From Lutraria lutraria (taxonomy: Eukaryota; Mollusca; Bivalvia; Venerida; Mactridae): DNA of 64,000 nucleotides. Of this stretch, positions 36,191 to 50,100 are shown one piece after another. Made by a program: the position numbers and the translations under genes. The stretch is from contig OZ026835.1 in the NCBI GenBank assembly GCA_964023205.1, positions 12,916,414 to 12,980,413 of the forward strand, in the 5' to 3' direction. Each line of letters opens with the position of its first letter. Positions within the stretch are counted from its first letter, which is position 1. The notes beneath the pieces are model-generated. The model was given only the letters and a program-made list of their open reading frames with translations, made no database searches and had not been told where the DNA came from.

Positions 36191-37223
36191 CAGGGTGTCC
36201 CAAAAGAAAGGTAACACTTTCATGCATGTTTATTGTCCCTTTAAATTGCAGATGAATACATAACATTTATATAGATATGTAGATCAAAGATGTAAGTTTT
36301 TTTTGTGTCAGAGAACCTTGTAAATATCTTCAGAATTTGCAATTTGATACAAATTTGAAAACAAAGGTGCATTTTTCACCCTTGACGTCGTTTTAGTAAT
36401 TTATGACGTTTCTGATGTGACGACCTCTCATCCTCTTTACTTACCATACACACACGATGAAATATATGCCACTTTAACACTTCAACAGCATTTATTTGGT
36501 TGGTGGCTTAGGACTATAGAAGTTTGACTAAAAAAATACCTCTCCAAAAAAAAAGTTGCATGGGTTGAGGTCAAGACTATGCGCGGTTCAAGATATTCCG
36601 CAATTTTTACCTCCGGATCTCGTCTGACTATTACTCAATCGCCGAACATATTGTGTATAAAGTATAGTACAATACTTGATATGTATGTGCCGTACCATCA
36701 TCCTATGTGAACCACATGTTTTGTAAGGTAGGAGACATCTTTTTGAACACATTAACAAACTTGCTTTTCAAAAGCGACCTAATTCTTATGCGGAGAGACC
36801 ATTACACGGTGAGAAACTCTCGGTGTGCAATGTCGTGTCATTGTATAATTGGACCGTTTGTCTTTGAAAATACGGTGTCTTTCAGTGATTGAAACAAATT
36901 AAATGCAAGGTAAAGAAAGTCCAACAAAGACATGAGTATTTAAGTGTTTGAACATTTCATCGTGCGTGTATGATAAGTGAAGAGAATGAGAAGTCGTCAC
37001 ATCAAAAACGTCATAAATTACTAAAACGACGTCAATGATGAAAAATGTACTTTTGTTCTCAATTTGTATAAAATTGCAAATACTGAATATATTCATAAGA
37101 TTCTCTAACACAGAAAACTTACATCTTTGATCTACATATCTATATGAATATCATGTATTCATCTGCAATTTAAAGGGAAATTATACATCTATGAAAGTGT
37201 TACCTTTCTTTTGGGACACCCTG
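36191..37223 (-). mobile_element. Mariner-type relic with long terminal inverted repeats
   Basis: Ends CAGGGTGTCCCAAAAGAAAG and its complement, both flanked by TA. The inverted arms are about 340 bp each (roughly 36191-36530 and 36880-37223) and share motifs such as ACGTCGTTTTAGTAATTTAT and GATGTAAGTTTT. On the minus strand around 36530-36590 a frame reads TAHSLDLNPCNFFFW, matching the WPARSPDLNPCDFFLWG block around the third catalytic residue of mariner transposases. No other transposase block was seen, so it is a decayed, internally deleted copy. Confidence 0.8.
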
Positions 37224-37722
37224 TACTTTCAAAATTTTGAAGTTATGACTTATGTTTTGAAATGTTCTTTTGAAAAAACATATTGAAATTCCCCTTGCCA
37301 ACTTCCAAGTCATTCTTATTATCAAAAAATACATCTGTTATATCCAATTAACCAGTGACAAAACATTTTTTGTTCAGAGGTTATATGTTAGGTGTTAAAA
37401 TAATTGGTGGAATCCCACTTTATCAGTCATGGTCAAAGAATTAATATTTGTCATTTCTTCAAATAAGCCTAGATCAATAATTATGATATTATTGAATTGT
37501 ATGTGTCTATATGGCATGAATTAATTGTTTTAATCACAGATTTTATTGATTTTCTGATACTTGCAGTAAAAACACTGATTGGAATATTTTTAAAATGAAA
37601 TTCTTGAACAAATCTCGACAAATCTAATGCTGATAAAATGAGAAAACTTAGCCTTATGTATTTTGTATTAAGTCTTACTTAAAATAGCATTAGTAACTTT
37701 GGTGAGTTTGTTAATTTTTCAG

Positions 37723-37777
37723 CACATCATGGTATACAAAAGATTTATCATCAAGTGCATAAGCTGATACAAGCAGA
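37723..37777 (+). promoter_or_regulatory. VPS13D: Likely 5' UTR piece of the VPS13D exon
   Basis: A T-rich tract and AG (TTAATTTTTCAG, ending at 37722) form a plausible splice acceptor 55 bp before the start codon, suggesting an upstream non-coding exon that I cannot locate. An in-frame TAA lies five codons before the ATG, which supports 37778 as the true start. Confidence 0.5.
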
Positions 37778-40700
37778 ATGTTGGAAGGTCTTGCTGCCTG
37801 GGTGCTGAATACTTATGTTGGAGAATATGTTGAGAATTTGAACACTCATCAGCTGTCCATTGCTCTTTTGCAAGGTATGGGAGCAAATGCACTATTTCAT
37901 AGTGTTATACTTCTGTCTTGCTTGATTTCATGTGAATCTGTGACAGTTTTCAACTGATGCAAAACGTATTATTTATTAACACTTTTCTTTTTTTCAATTA
38001 ATAGCTTAAATTCATTATGCCTGAATATGATGAGGATCTTTTTATGCCTATAGATTTTACATGCTTTACGTGAAATGTATAATCAATTAGATATTGTGTT
38101 TTTTTCCAGGAGCTGTTGAGTTAGAAAATTTGCCATTGAAAACAGATGCCTTGAAAAGTCTTGGCCTTCCCTTACAAGTAAAATCTGGTATGTCATAAAA
38201 TCTGTATCAGCTTTGTATTGAAATACAGAAGCATAATTTTAAGTATTAAATCTTTTATTTTATGCCTGTATCTCAGTTAAATACCGAGATAATTTAATTA
38301 GTTTTCCTTGTATGGTTCTGTTCTGTTGCAAACCTTGTTTTCCACAAGTACATGTCATTTCCAAGTAACTTCTTAACAACTTCTTCAAATGTTCATAAAT
38401 GTATAATACAGGGCTTTCATTAAGTTTTCTGGTAAGAGGCCAACAAACCTTGATTGAAAGAGGCTTTCCATGCTCATTTCCAACATCGTAAATGATACAT
38501 TTGGGATTTCAAGGCACCCAATTTTTTTGTTTCTAAGCGGTCAATTTGGCCCAGGTCACCTCTTATTGAAAACACTGATTATGTCAATATTATATCAGTT
38601 ACATTTTGAATATGAATTTAAAATTTGAGGGGATCAGAAATCATTGTGCCCAAAATGGTCTCTTGTCTTTTTATTGCATTATCAATGAGGCATGTGTTTG
38701 TGATTTTTCAGGATTTATAGGGAAGATAAAACTACAAATACCCCTGCGTCGACTTCACAGTGAACCATGGGTTATCTCTATTGAAAAACTTTATCTTGTA
38801 GCTGGTCCCTTACTTAATGTTGAGGTATGTAATGTACAATGTAGTATTAATCATAATTTATTATGAAAACTTCTGTTCATGAAACAGCTGCTAATCCGCA
38901 AAATTCACCAAGTTACTAAATAATTTAGGATCATTGGTCAGTAATCAGACATGTAAAATGGTCCTGCAACATAAAGTCTATAATCAGACATGTAAACTGT
39001 CAAGAGAAATTATGTTAATAATTGTGTGCGACCAAGTTTGACTTGATGTTCTAATATTTACAAATAGTTACAGATGGAACTATTCAGTATATTTTTACCC
39101 ACTTTATTAAGCTTAATGTAATTTTCATGTACACTGACTGTACATTTTACTCTACCTTGATGATTTACATTGTAAATCAAAGTACTGAAAGCACTCATGA
39201 GAGCTGAACTGCAACATGGAACTGGAGCTAGTTTATCATTTACATGGGAGCTGAACTGCAACATGGAACTGGAGCTAGTTTATCATTTACATGGCAGTTG
39301 GTCTGCAACAAAATGCATGCATGCTGAGCAAGTGACAGCTATGAAAGACTTTCAAAATTAACTTATCCATTGTTTGAATTATCATGTTATGATGTATATT
39401 ATGAATGTACAATGTAAGTTGTAATTTTTCTAGTATGATGAAGAGAAAGAGAAAGCTTCAGAAGCTGCCAACAAAGCTAAGATGTTGGAAGCTCTGGAAG
39501 CTAAAATGCAGGTAAGTTGATATGTATATTTATTCATCATTGTATGATATAAGATTAATATCTTCAGTGAAATTATAGTTGTGGAATGTGTGTCTCCTCT
39601 GTACCTTTACCCCACAGTCTGTTTGTCAAGAATTTTTCTCTGTCCTTGCTGAGATAATCAGACAGTTCGGTGCAATAACTTGGAAATGAGTCAGTAAAAT
39701 AATACATTGGATGTGATGTTGAACATATACTCAGAATTGTCATGCGTGAGTTACAATCTACAACCAATGTTAAACTGTTATACTTTTATGAATACTGTCC
39801 ATTATTGGTGTACAACTCTTTCATTTTTCAGATTTTTTATTTATATTTATTTGATGACGGATTTCAAAGTGGTTTTCGGTAACCGTGCCTCAGAATTTTG
39901 ATACTTGTTTTCATTTTTTATCTTTGGAGTATTACGTAATAAACAGCGGGGTTCTGGGTACGGAATTTCTTTAAAGTCAAGTATCTAACGAACGGAAGAT
40001 GTTATCAAAAAACTGAGGCACGGTTCCCTGCTTTATACATTTATAGTCATTTTAAGGCTACTTGTTGTAATATATTCCTATATACAGAGTAGTTATCGTT
40101 GTTCAAAAATTTGTAAATTACGTGCAATATTGGTTTATAGAAGACCAATCAAATGTAATATTTGTTTCAAATTACTTGCCATGCACTTTATACAGTGGGT
40201 TTATTTTAGTATATAATTATGGTTTAGTTTTTAAATCTATAAATGGGTGAAACTTTATTTGACCTGACATCCTTAATTAACTAAATTGGTTAAATAAAGT
40301 GATCAAGAATGATCATATTCTATGCCGTGACAAATGATCAATATTCTATTGCTTTGTGGTATTGATTTCATATTGGCACACTTACTGTATGGACTTATTA
40401 TGAACATGTCATGTTATATATTTAAGGTACAAAAAACAGAGAAACAAGAATCCTCCTGGTTTTCCTATGGAACATCAGTCCTTGCAAATATTTTGGAAAA
40501 TCTTCAGGTGTGTGTTGTAATATTTTTGTATCTAAATCTTTTTAATAATTTAACTAACATCAGTACTCTTATTTGACCCTTGAATGGACATTTTGACTCT
40601 TTGAATTAGTGACGTAATGCTTCCGACTTTTTAAGAATTTGAACCAAAGGGTCAAATTTATTTTAAAATTGGTAGGAAATTTTGTTGACCCTTCAAGTTA

Positions 40701-41156
40701 ACATCAGCCAAGGATGATATTGACCCTTATCTTTTGGCATCTAGTGATCACCCTGTAACATTTTTATCCTATCCTGTTATTTTTTACGTCTTTATTATGA
40801 AATAACTCCTATATAACTCCTATGTTATTCTGTCAAAGTTTTAATTAAAAAAAAAATTGGGGTTTATAACTCCCTTTTGTAATTGTATATGTTTTCTCAA
40901 TGATATTTTGATAATTATCCTGTGGAAGTACTTCTATTATTGAATAGATATATGGATTATTTCAAATGCTAGTATATATACAATGACTTCCATTGGTATA
41001 AATAAATGTATTTATTTGTATTTATTTATTTTCATAAAGCTAAACATCAAGGATGTTCATATAAGATATGAAGATGACACAACCAATCTATCTTGTCCAT
41101 TTTCATTTGGTATTGTTATCAAGAATCTGAGTGCACAAAGTACTGATGGGAACTGG
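37778..41156 (+). CDS. VPS13D: VPS13D exons 1-6: Chorein N-terminal domain
   Basis: These six exons encode residues 1-188. Residues 1-115 are the Chorein_N cap of the lipid channel ([46 protein letters not shown]). A lysine/glutamate-rich helix follows ([20 protein letters not shown]), then [20 protein letters not shown] and [10 protein letters not shown], the conserved ENI..-DVH.R.ED signature of the family. The order agrees with VPS13D rather than VPS13A/C, notably in GFIGKI and the short spacing before the helix. Confidence 0.93.
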
Positions 41157-44100
41157 GTAAGTTGTAACCAGGTGTATTTAGTCATTTGTCTGTTGTGTTA
41201 ACAACCCCATCGACAGCTATGGTAATTTCAAAGCTGCCCCAGAGAGAGAGAGGGGAGATAAAATACAGGGGAACTGGACATTTATATCCCTACTCTTATT
41301 TCAAATAATTTTTCCTGACTCTTTATTCTGCCTGGTGTGAAAGGTGTCTTTATACTTGTTGACATTTACTATTTAGTTTTACATCGAAATGAGCTGATGT
41401 CCTGTTAATTCAATACTTTTGTTAAGAAAGTTTTGAGTAACTTCATTATTGTGTATATAATTTTGTTTCTTGTATCTTGAGTCATCTTGGGTTAATGTCT
41501 TAATTCTCTCATGCTTAAGACAATAAAGTTTTCTCTTTAGAAGTCCTTAATGAAACTAAATTAATACATGAACAGAAATACTGATTTAAAAATGTTTAGC
41601 AATGATATCAAGATTTGATACAAATGAAATACCTATTGTGCTGCTATTTATTTTATCTACTGTATTATTCTAGGTACCAAAGTTTGTTGGTCGTGATAAT
41701 GTAGAAATGATGCACAAGTTGGTTGATTTACAGAATTTCTCTCTGTATTTTGATACAAACACAACCTTAGTTGGACATCTGACAACAGACAAGATGGCTG
41801 TAAGTGCACTTTACTTCTATGTCTTGTTAAATAGACATTTATTTTACAAAACATTGGTAAAACACTCCTTTATAATATGGTTCCATACATGAGCTTAACA
41901 CAAGTTACATTGAATTTTGAAAAACATTTGTCTGAGTGTATGTTTTAGAAATAATAAATGTGATCCCATACTTAATTTTCAATAAAGTATAGGCAGGAAT
42001 TAAATGTGTGATTTAATGATACACACAGTGACATGAATGACTTTTTGTATACATATATATATATTTACAGTCTTTTTGTTCACAGGATCATTTACAAAGA
42101 GAACAGTATGTTTCTAGCATTACAAATCAATTTAAGGTAGGGCTAAAATTTATATGACATGTTACCTTTATTTATGATCATTTGATTAAAGAAGAAAATA
42201 AGATATGAAAAAAATGATTATTTAGTCATTAATATGACTCAGACTGGAGTATAAATGAGCCAAGTTGATATGTTCTCCTGCGACTTACTTATCTTGGTAA
42301 TCTGTCCTAATTACACCCTGAAATTGTAAAAATGTTGTCGACAAGTTCTTATGGAACAAACCAGATTTGGACTTTTTTCAATTTGGTTTAACGGTTTAAA
42401 TGGTTTAAATAACAGGCATGGAATTCGTGTTTTCAAACTCACATTGGTGAGGGGCTTGCGGTAACTAGTCTAAGATCGTATCTACCAAGGCCCCCTGATT
42501 TTTACTTATCTAAAAAATTTATGAATTATCTCATCATGCATGATATGCAAGTATGCAACAAAAATGTAATCATCAAAAGTGATACATGTATTGTTACTAT
42601 AAATTAAACCAGTGTACTTACCTTGTGTTCTTGTAAGCTATGTAATTCATTACTACAATATTTTTTCTTGAAAATTTGTCAGCCCTGAAATAACCTTAGA
42701 TGTTGAATGGCCTGTTAAACAACAAATAAACAAAATAAATTGAAAATTTGAGTTTGAGGTCATGTTCAGTTTGAAATCTTCTGAGAATTCATGCTAAGAA
42801 TTTTTGGAAATAAAACCTATTAAAACTGGTGAACTGATTATTATATCATGACTATAGTATATTAAGTTTGCAATTATCTATTGTAAAATTATGTAAATAA
42901 TAAATCTGTTCTTGGCATGCAATACACAGCACTGATATAACAATATATATTCTGAATTACCTTCAGAGTAAAATGTGTGTATGACATTTTCAATTATTCC
43001 TGCAGGAACACGAATATATATTGTCCCCAGTATCAGCATGCGCGAAGATGAAACGTTACACGACACCACTTCCTATGCGTAGTCCTGATGTTCCACGTAA
43101 TACCATTGATCTAAATCTGGAGAATATGGCCTTTGCTTTAAGTGAAGATCAGTATAGGAACATTGTCATACTTCTACGTGAATTTGAAAAACATGAAAAA
43201 AGTAAACGTTACAGAAAATGGAGACCTAAATGTCCTATAAAGAACAAGTAAGTAGATAATTTTTTTTACATTTTTGCTGAACTAAGAAGTGTATGATACA
43301 GTCACACCTGTGTTAGTGGTCACCTTAGAATAAAGGCCACACTGTGGATGAACACCATACTTTCAAATATCATTGCTGATTATTCAGATCAAAATGACAA
43401 AATAAGGCCTTTGTTCATGGGGTTAACTGTAGCATTGTTTTTCAGGCTTTACACTCTCATCATCAATTCTACAGTTCTTTTTAAAATAAATATTGAGATA
43501 TTGTTTGCATTTTTTTAATTATATTTAAACGTTAGTTTGATAGAGCTATCATAATTTTGAATCTATATAACTCAGATACATCCCAGAAACTTGATATTGT
43601 GGAAATATGATTTACTTTCACTTTCAGTGCTACAGATTGGTGGCAGTTTGCTATTCAAGCCAAACTTTCACATATACAGGACAGAAACAGACGTCTAACT
43701 AAGACATTTATCACAAATAGAGTTAAAGATGTAGTTATATACAAGAAAATATATACAGCTGAGTTACTGAAAGAAGTCCTGGATACTGATATGAAGGTAT
43801 AGATTTTATACTGATCAATAAACATTTCTACTTACAGTACACTCAAGGTGGGTCTTCCAATTGTCACCCGTCACAGTGACGATGTGTCTGGGTGACAATA
43901 CAAAATTGGTTACCCAAAACCCACTCAGATCCCACTTAAATTACTGTGGACGGCCATGGTGACCACTGTCAACGTAATCCACGGTGACAAAGCGAATTAC
44001 GGTGACAAGGTGGTGGCAACACGATCTATCATCATAAAAACAGGTTAATTCATCTAAGGAACCTCATTATAAGGCATTATTTGATCTGAATCAAACACAG

Positions 44101-47100
44101 GAGATACTGATTTCACAATGAAAGAAAGGTCAAAAGTTAAAATCAAAATGTCAAATATCAATTTATTTTGGGAATACAGAAAACAGTAAAATGAGATTTT
44201 ATCTTGGAGATCATTCTCAAGTATTAAGACCTTGACCAGCACTTAATTGAAAATTAAGTCCTCATGCACTTCAACTTCTTAACATGTATGTTCCATTGTT
44301 ATTGAGCAGTACATTCATTCATTGTTTATGTGACATGTGCCATCTTTCATCACACAGTCTGAACAAACAAGAATTGAAGATGAGTGGAGTTTTGACGACA
44401 TCAAACTGATCAGGGAATTAACATACAGAAAACTAAAAAGGAAAGGTGTTCTTTCTAAGGTATGCTGTAAATTATATTCATTTTTCCTCATACATGCCTT
44501 GTAAATTATTGAGAGTTTATTATCATGTCATTTTTGGGTCTGGTATTCAGCCCCGTTCACCAAGTAAGTTTGTTTTATATTTTTCCCACTGAGAGATAAA
44601 TAACCCCATGATTAAAAAAATCGTTGAAGAAGTATGTTAGTCTTTTAAAATTCCCATTTTGGTGCTACATGATGCAAATTTCTGCTATCAAAGGGACACG
44701 ACACTTGTTCCTCAGAACAATAAAAAAGGGCTGTCTGAATTTATGATTTATTTAAATTATGTAAGGAAAGAATGATAAGGTAATATTATTACTTTGCTTT
44801 TAAATAAATACACATTTTGATATTATCAGGTTGTGAATTAAGTGTAAGCAAGAATGAAAGTGATGGTTATCTAATCTGTTGAATGAATTCCCTTATTTCT
44901 TACTACAGGGATCTTCAGTAGATTCAGATCAGGGTGTTAAGAAACCTGGTTCCCCTCAACAGGAAGATAAAACATTACTTCAGCGCTGGTTCCCTGGCTG
45001 GGGAGGTTGGTATGGTTCCCAGCCTGAAGCACAGGAAACTGTGTTGAATTCTAGTGGTGCATCAGATGACAGCACAGGGGAACCACCCACCAAGATTTCT
45101 AGAGTAGAATTAGGTAAATTACTACATTTTTTATAACATAACTTTTAAGTGTCAGAATCAGTCATGAAAATCAGGCCTGTAGGTAGAGAAGTTAGTAGTC
45201 TGTTGTTTAAAGTGGGTTTATGCTTCTTATTGTCTTAGCAGAATATGGTTGTTTTATTTCAGTTATTGGGCAAAATTTGTGTATGTAATCCCAGCACTTG
45301 TTCAGCTGATACTTGATAGTATCTAACACAATAATCTAACACTAGTATCTCAGACCTTTGTTGTGAAAGCTTGTGTAACTGATGCCATTACATCAGACAG
45401 ATTTATGAGTGTGGAATACAAAGTACCTGGTGCTATTATTTTACTGACTTTCATTAGACAATGTTGTACAATTTGTGTAATTATATGACGTAAAACTTTC
45501 AGACTTTGATGAAGCAGGTAATATGACTAGATTTGCCTTGGAAACAGCTGTTTAATGAATTCATAGATGCTCAGAAGTCATTATTTCATAATGTTTTGTC
45601 TCAGTATTGATATCAAATTTTATGCTATTTCTGATTAAACTTTTAATGGCAATTATTTATCAATTTAGCTTTCTTAATACATGGAATGATTTGTAAATCT
45701 ATATTGTGCAAGTTGAAAAGAACTTATTTGCATGATTACCAGTAATCATAGAAAACTAATGGTATTTTTATGTGATTCTTGAACAGATGTTAACATATAA
45801 ATCTTCAGTGGATAAGCATTCTGTCTTTGAACAACAAGAACATAAGAAAACTGAGTAAATTGTACTGATATGTGAGCAATTAATTTTAATGACATAACTG
45901 ATTGATTCATTAATCTGTGCTGCAAACGTGTTTAAGGAATGCTTGAATGCTTCATCTGTGAAATAGTCAGGAAAAGTGAATATGTATATTTCTTCCCTGT
46001 AATGCCATGTACCGGAATGTCTTATTCATAGCTTGTTGCAATGGTTGCTAATGTTTCCTTCTATGCCTAAGTATTCATTTTTGCCATGCCCAAGTATTGC
46101 TTAGCAACCAACAGAATGGAATGAAATTTCTGTTTCTTTTAATCATGATGTAATTCTAATGAGATATGAGAATCTTAGAATTCCAGTGTAAGTGTGCTTA
46201 CCTTGACTCAGCAAAACTATGCATGATGGAAATGCATGACCAGGAAATGCATGACATTCATGCATAAATTTGATACAACATATGTCACAGTACTTCATAT
46301 CATACTGAAAAATTTGTCAATTTTACCAACTTCTTTAGTTTGTAAGTTGTAAACACCTCTTGTAAAATGTTAAGAGATACTAATGTATGTTGCTTGCAAA
46401 GTTTTTCATCATGATATTAGTAGTCAGTTTGTATGCCGTTGGTTTGGAGTTTCTTTCCTTGTTCTATAAGTGACTGTGTGTGTGTGGTTGTGTCTGATAT
46501 CTTTTTGTCTCTATAATGACCATAATGATCACAGCAATATATTCATGTATTTGAAATGTATTTGTAAAATTCTGTACAAGTTTGTTTTGTTACATTATTG
46601 TACTTGTTACAGTGATGTTACCATTATGGTGAATTCAGATATAGTAAAGGGTTGGATTTAGTGATTTACAGTAAAACCTCTCCAGAGCAGTCCTCTGTAG
46701 AGCAACAACCTCTCTATAACAACACTTTCAAAATTTCCCTAACCTGATATTTACAACAAATTTAACCTCTGTAGAGCAACAATCTCTAAACAACGGTCAA
46801 TGTTGCAGCTCCCACAGGGTGTTGCTCTACAGAGGTTGTACTGTATATATTCTGTGAAGGCAGGTAATGCGAAGGTCTATAATGATTGCCTAGCCAGACC
46901 AACCTTCCGTACAAGGTTGAGTCAAGCTGCCACTAGGGGAGTATGTGTATATTGAATGCAGCTTCTTGTTGTTTATTGTACTACAGAATATGACATGTTT
47001 TATTATAATTTCTACTTATTAGAACAAGAGTTACAAGATGAAATGGAGTTTGTACTTGGTGATGGTGAGGATGATAAATCTGTTCTCAAGAGAGACGCTG

Positions 47101-50100
47101 TGTTTGCTAAACTCAACTTCTGTTTGAATACTGGATCATTTAATATCATGGGAAACAAACTGGTGACAGAAACTGGTTAGTGGACTTTAAAGTATAGCCA
47201 GATTTTATGTCATTCGTGCGATGGTTTCAAAATTAAGAATTTGAAAAACAAAAAATTATGTTTTCTAAAAGTTACAGTTAATTTTTGTCCTTAAATCTAT
47301 CAGTTATATTGATGGTACATATTCTTTGTGAGATTTAGAAAGTAAACTTAAGTTATACATTTTCCGTAGTTTTCTTATTTTAATATTTGCTTCAGATTTT
47401 CTGTTATTTAATATTTTCTTTATTAGATTATATGTATTACTTTACACATTTATAATGTAGGAGATATAACAACATACAGCATTATGGAACTACAGTGTAA
47501 TGCTATTGAGATGATGTTTGAATCACGTCCACGGACAAGTGGGATCACATTTGGTCTGACTGTTGGTGGACTACAACTGTTTGATAAGATGACAGAAAAC
47601 TCACTGTTTCCTTGTTTAGTTGGATCACAAATTAAAGTATGAACTGTAAAAAGGCTTTAAAATGTTTATAGCCATCATAATAAGTATTATATTCATTATA
47701 ATTTCTCTTTCCTTACTTTTTGTATTGTGGCAGTTAATTGACAAACTGTAGTATATTTTGATTTCGCTCCCACAAATGCTATAAGAGACATTTTCATGCA
47801 GCAGTTCATTTCCTATATCAAGAGAATGTTGCATTTATGGTATTCATGTTTTGAATAGAGAATAATTCTGATTAAGTTCTTAATAGCTTGCTGTGTATTC
47901 TTTTCCCATTGATAATACTACAGTAACTACCACTGTATAATTTTAGGAGAGGTTTGGACCTAAGAGACATACAGGTACTTCAGGATTTCAGAAAGCTCAT
48001 ATAATGCCTGTACAAGAAGAGACCAACATGAAATTGTTCCAGTTAACATATGAGAAGAATCCATTTCAAACATCTGCTAACTACAGGTACTTAATTAAGT
48101 TCTGGTCTATTTGAATACATTAAAAATCATATTAATCCATTCAAACTTAATTTATTGCAAACAATTATATTAAGACTTAATTTACTCTGAAGCAATTTTT
48201 TTTCATTTTTATTCTGTATGAAGGAAGGATCTACTTGTTTCCAATTAGCTGATAAAATTTCTTACGTAATTTTAAAGAGAGATCAATCTTGTGTATATCT
48301 GCAACATTGAGGCATGTCTTGTGCTGGTTTCCACTGGTACCAGGTCTATTAATTATTGTGTTAGACAAGTGCTGTGAATTGGTCATGCCAGAGTTCTTAG
48401 TGTTACCTCAAGTTATCTCCCTTCCTGAACTAATTAACATAAAACATACCAGGTGATTGAGTCATATCTATCTTCAAATTTTATTACTCTCTGTTACTGT
48501 TACAGATTTAGTATTGTTACACAACCATTGGATATCATTTACAACAAGAAAGCATTTAGAAGAGTCAAGGATGTGTTCTCATCCAAAAATATTTTTGTGT
48601 CAAAGAAAAGTGATTCCGCTCTATCAGGTTTGTAAAAATTCATTGACATTAATTGCATAAATTACCTTCACTCTTTGTGTTTGTTAATCAAGATCTTAAG
48701 ACAAGGCACAACGGCCACATTTTGTCTTTCCTAGGGATGGCCTTTATTCACAGGTTTGACTGTAGTGATATATGGATATAATGAAGTAAATGTCTGGTTC
48801 CCAATGATTCACTATAATCATGCTCCACTGTACTGATGAATCTGAGATCTGTTTGTTTAACATTTCTTTACTGATGGTCAGTACAATCAGAGTGGTAAAG
48901 ATTTTATAAATGATATGTGTTAAAGTCCCATTAGTGTTTTGGATGTTAGAATTAAAGTTAGTCTTATTTTACCTAGACAGTTTACTTTTACTTTCCGAAA
49001 TTTTCTTTTTTAATCATGAAGTACATTTAGAAATGAAGCACAGTATTTTTTTAATGATATAGCAAAAGATAAGAAAAAATGTCTGACATACATTTTTACG
49101 AGATGTGGCATTATGTAAATATTGTTATAGAACAAATAAAATACATTTCTTATATTTTGCTATCATTTTATCTATTGTTGTGTATTACTAAATTCAAAAA
49201 GCTAATTGGCCTTTAATGTTTAATCTTGCTCACCATGTATGTTGGTAACAAACTTTAGTAATAATGTGATATAAACTCCACTCTTGTAGCTGCAGCAAAA
49301 AGACAGTATGAAACCTTGAAACGCCAGACAAAGGCCGAGTTTAAACATTCACTCACACAGTTGTTAGAGGGATCTGAGAAGGTTTGTGCTGTATACATTT
49401 TTATTTAGCTACCCATTGATGTTTATATGGTACTTTTATGTAGTATTCATTTAACATTTCAATTGAGCAATTTAAATTAAATTTTATGTCTAAATGCTAT
49501 GTGTAAAATTGCACTTGTTAATGCTTGTTTGGTAGATAAATCAAAAAGTATTTTTACTTCAGGATTTCTTAATTTTGTATCTATATCATGTATTTGGATA
49601 TTGGATATTCAATTTTATGGAAACATTTATAATTGGTAGGAATGTAAATATTTAATATCAGAATTATATGGAAATGATCTTTAAGTATGGATCTTTTATA
49701 TTAAATATTTGATAGTGAAAAATGTTCAAAGGTAAAATTGACCATATTTTCATCTGTTTTAATATCACCTTCCTCATCTTTTATTCACAGATAAAGAGAT
49801 GGCATATAAATCTAGATGTGGCCGCTCCCCAGATTATCATACCAGAAAATTTTCAAACAGAAAACACGGGTATGGTAGTTCTGGATCTTGGTCATCTGAA
49901 ATTTCAGAATACTCAAAATGGTACACCTGATAAAGATAGCTTAGGAAATAATGAAGGTATACTTATTTTCTAGTTATATTTGTTTAGAAATAAAACAGAT
50001 GTTTCCATATTTTATTTGTTGATAATCTGTATGGGAATTCATTATTAGCTGGGCTGTTTTCGTAGAAAAGTTGAGCTATTGTAATCACTGTGTCATCTGT

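Noticed and set aside
19105..37722. Hidden gene or biological system in the 18.6 kb intergenic region
   Set aside because: I read both strands for domain-like text and found only transposon-derived coding traces. A transcript map would be decisive, and its absence limits this conclusion.
43021..43251. Independent small gene
   Set aside because: It is the body of VPS13D exon 9 (43006-43247), confirmed by phase and by the [18 protein letters not shown] block.
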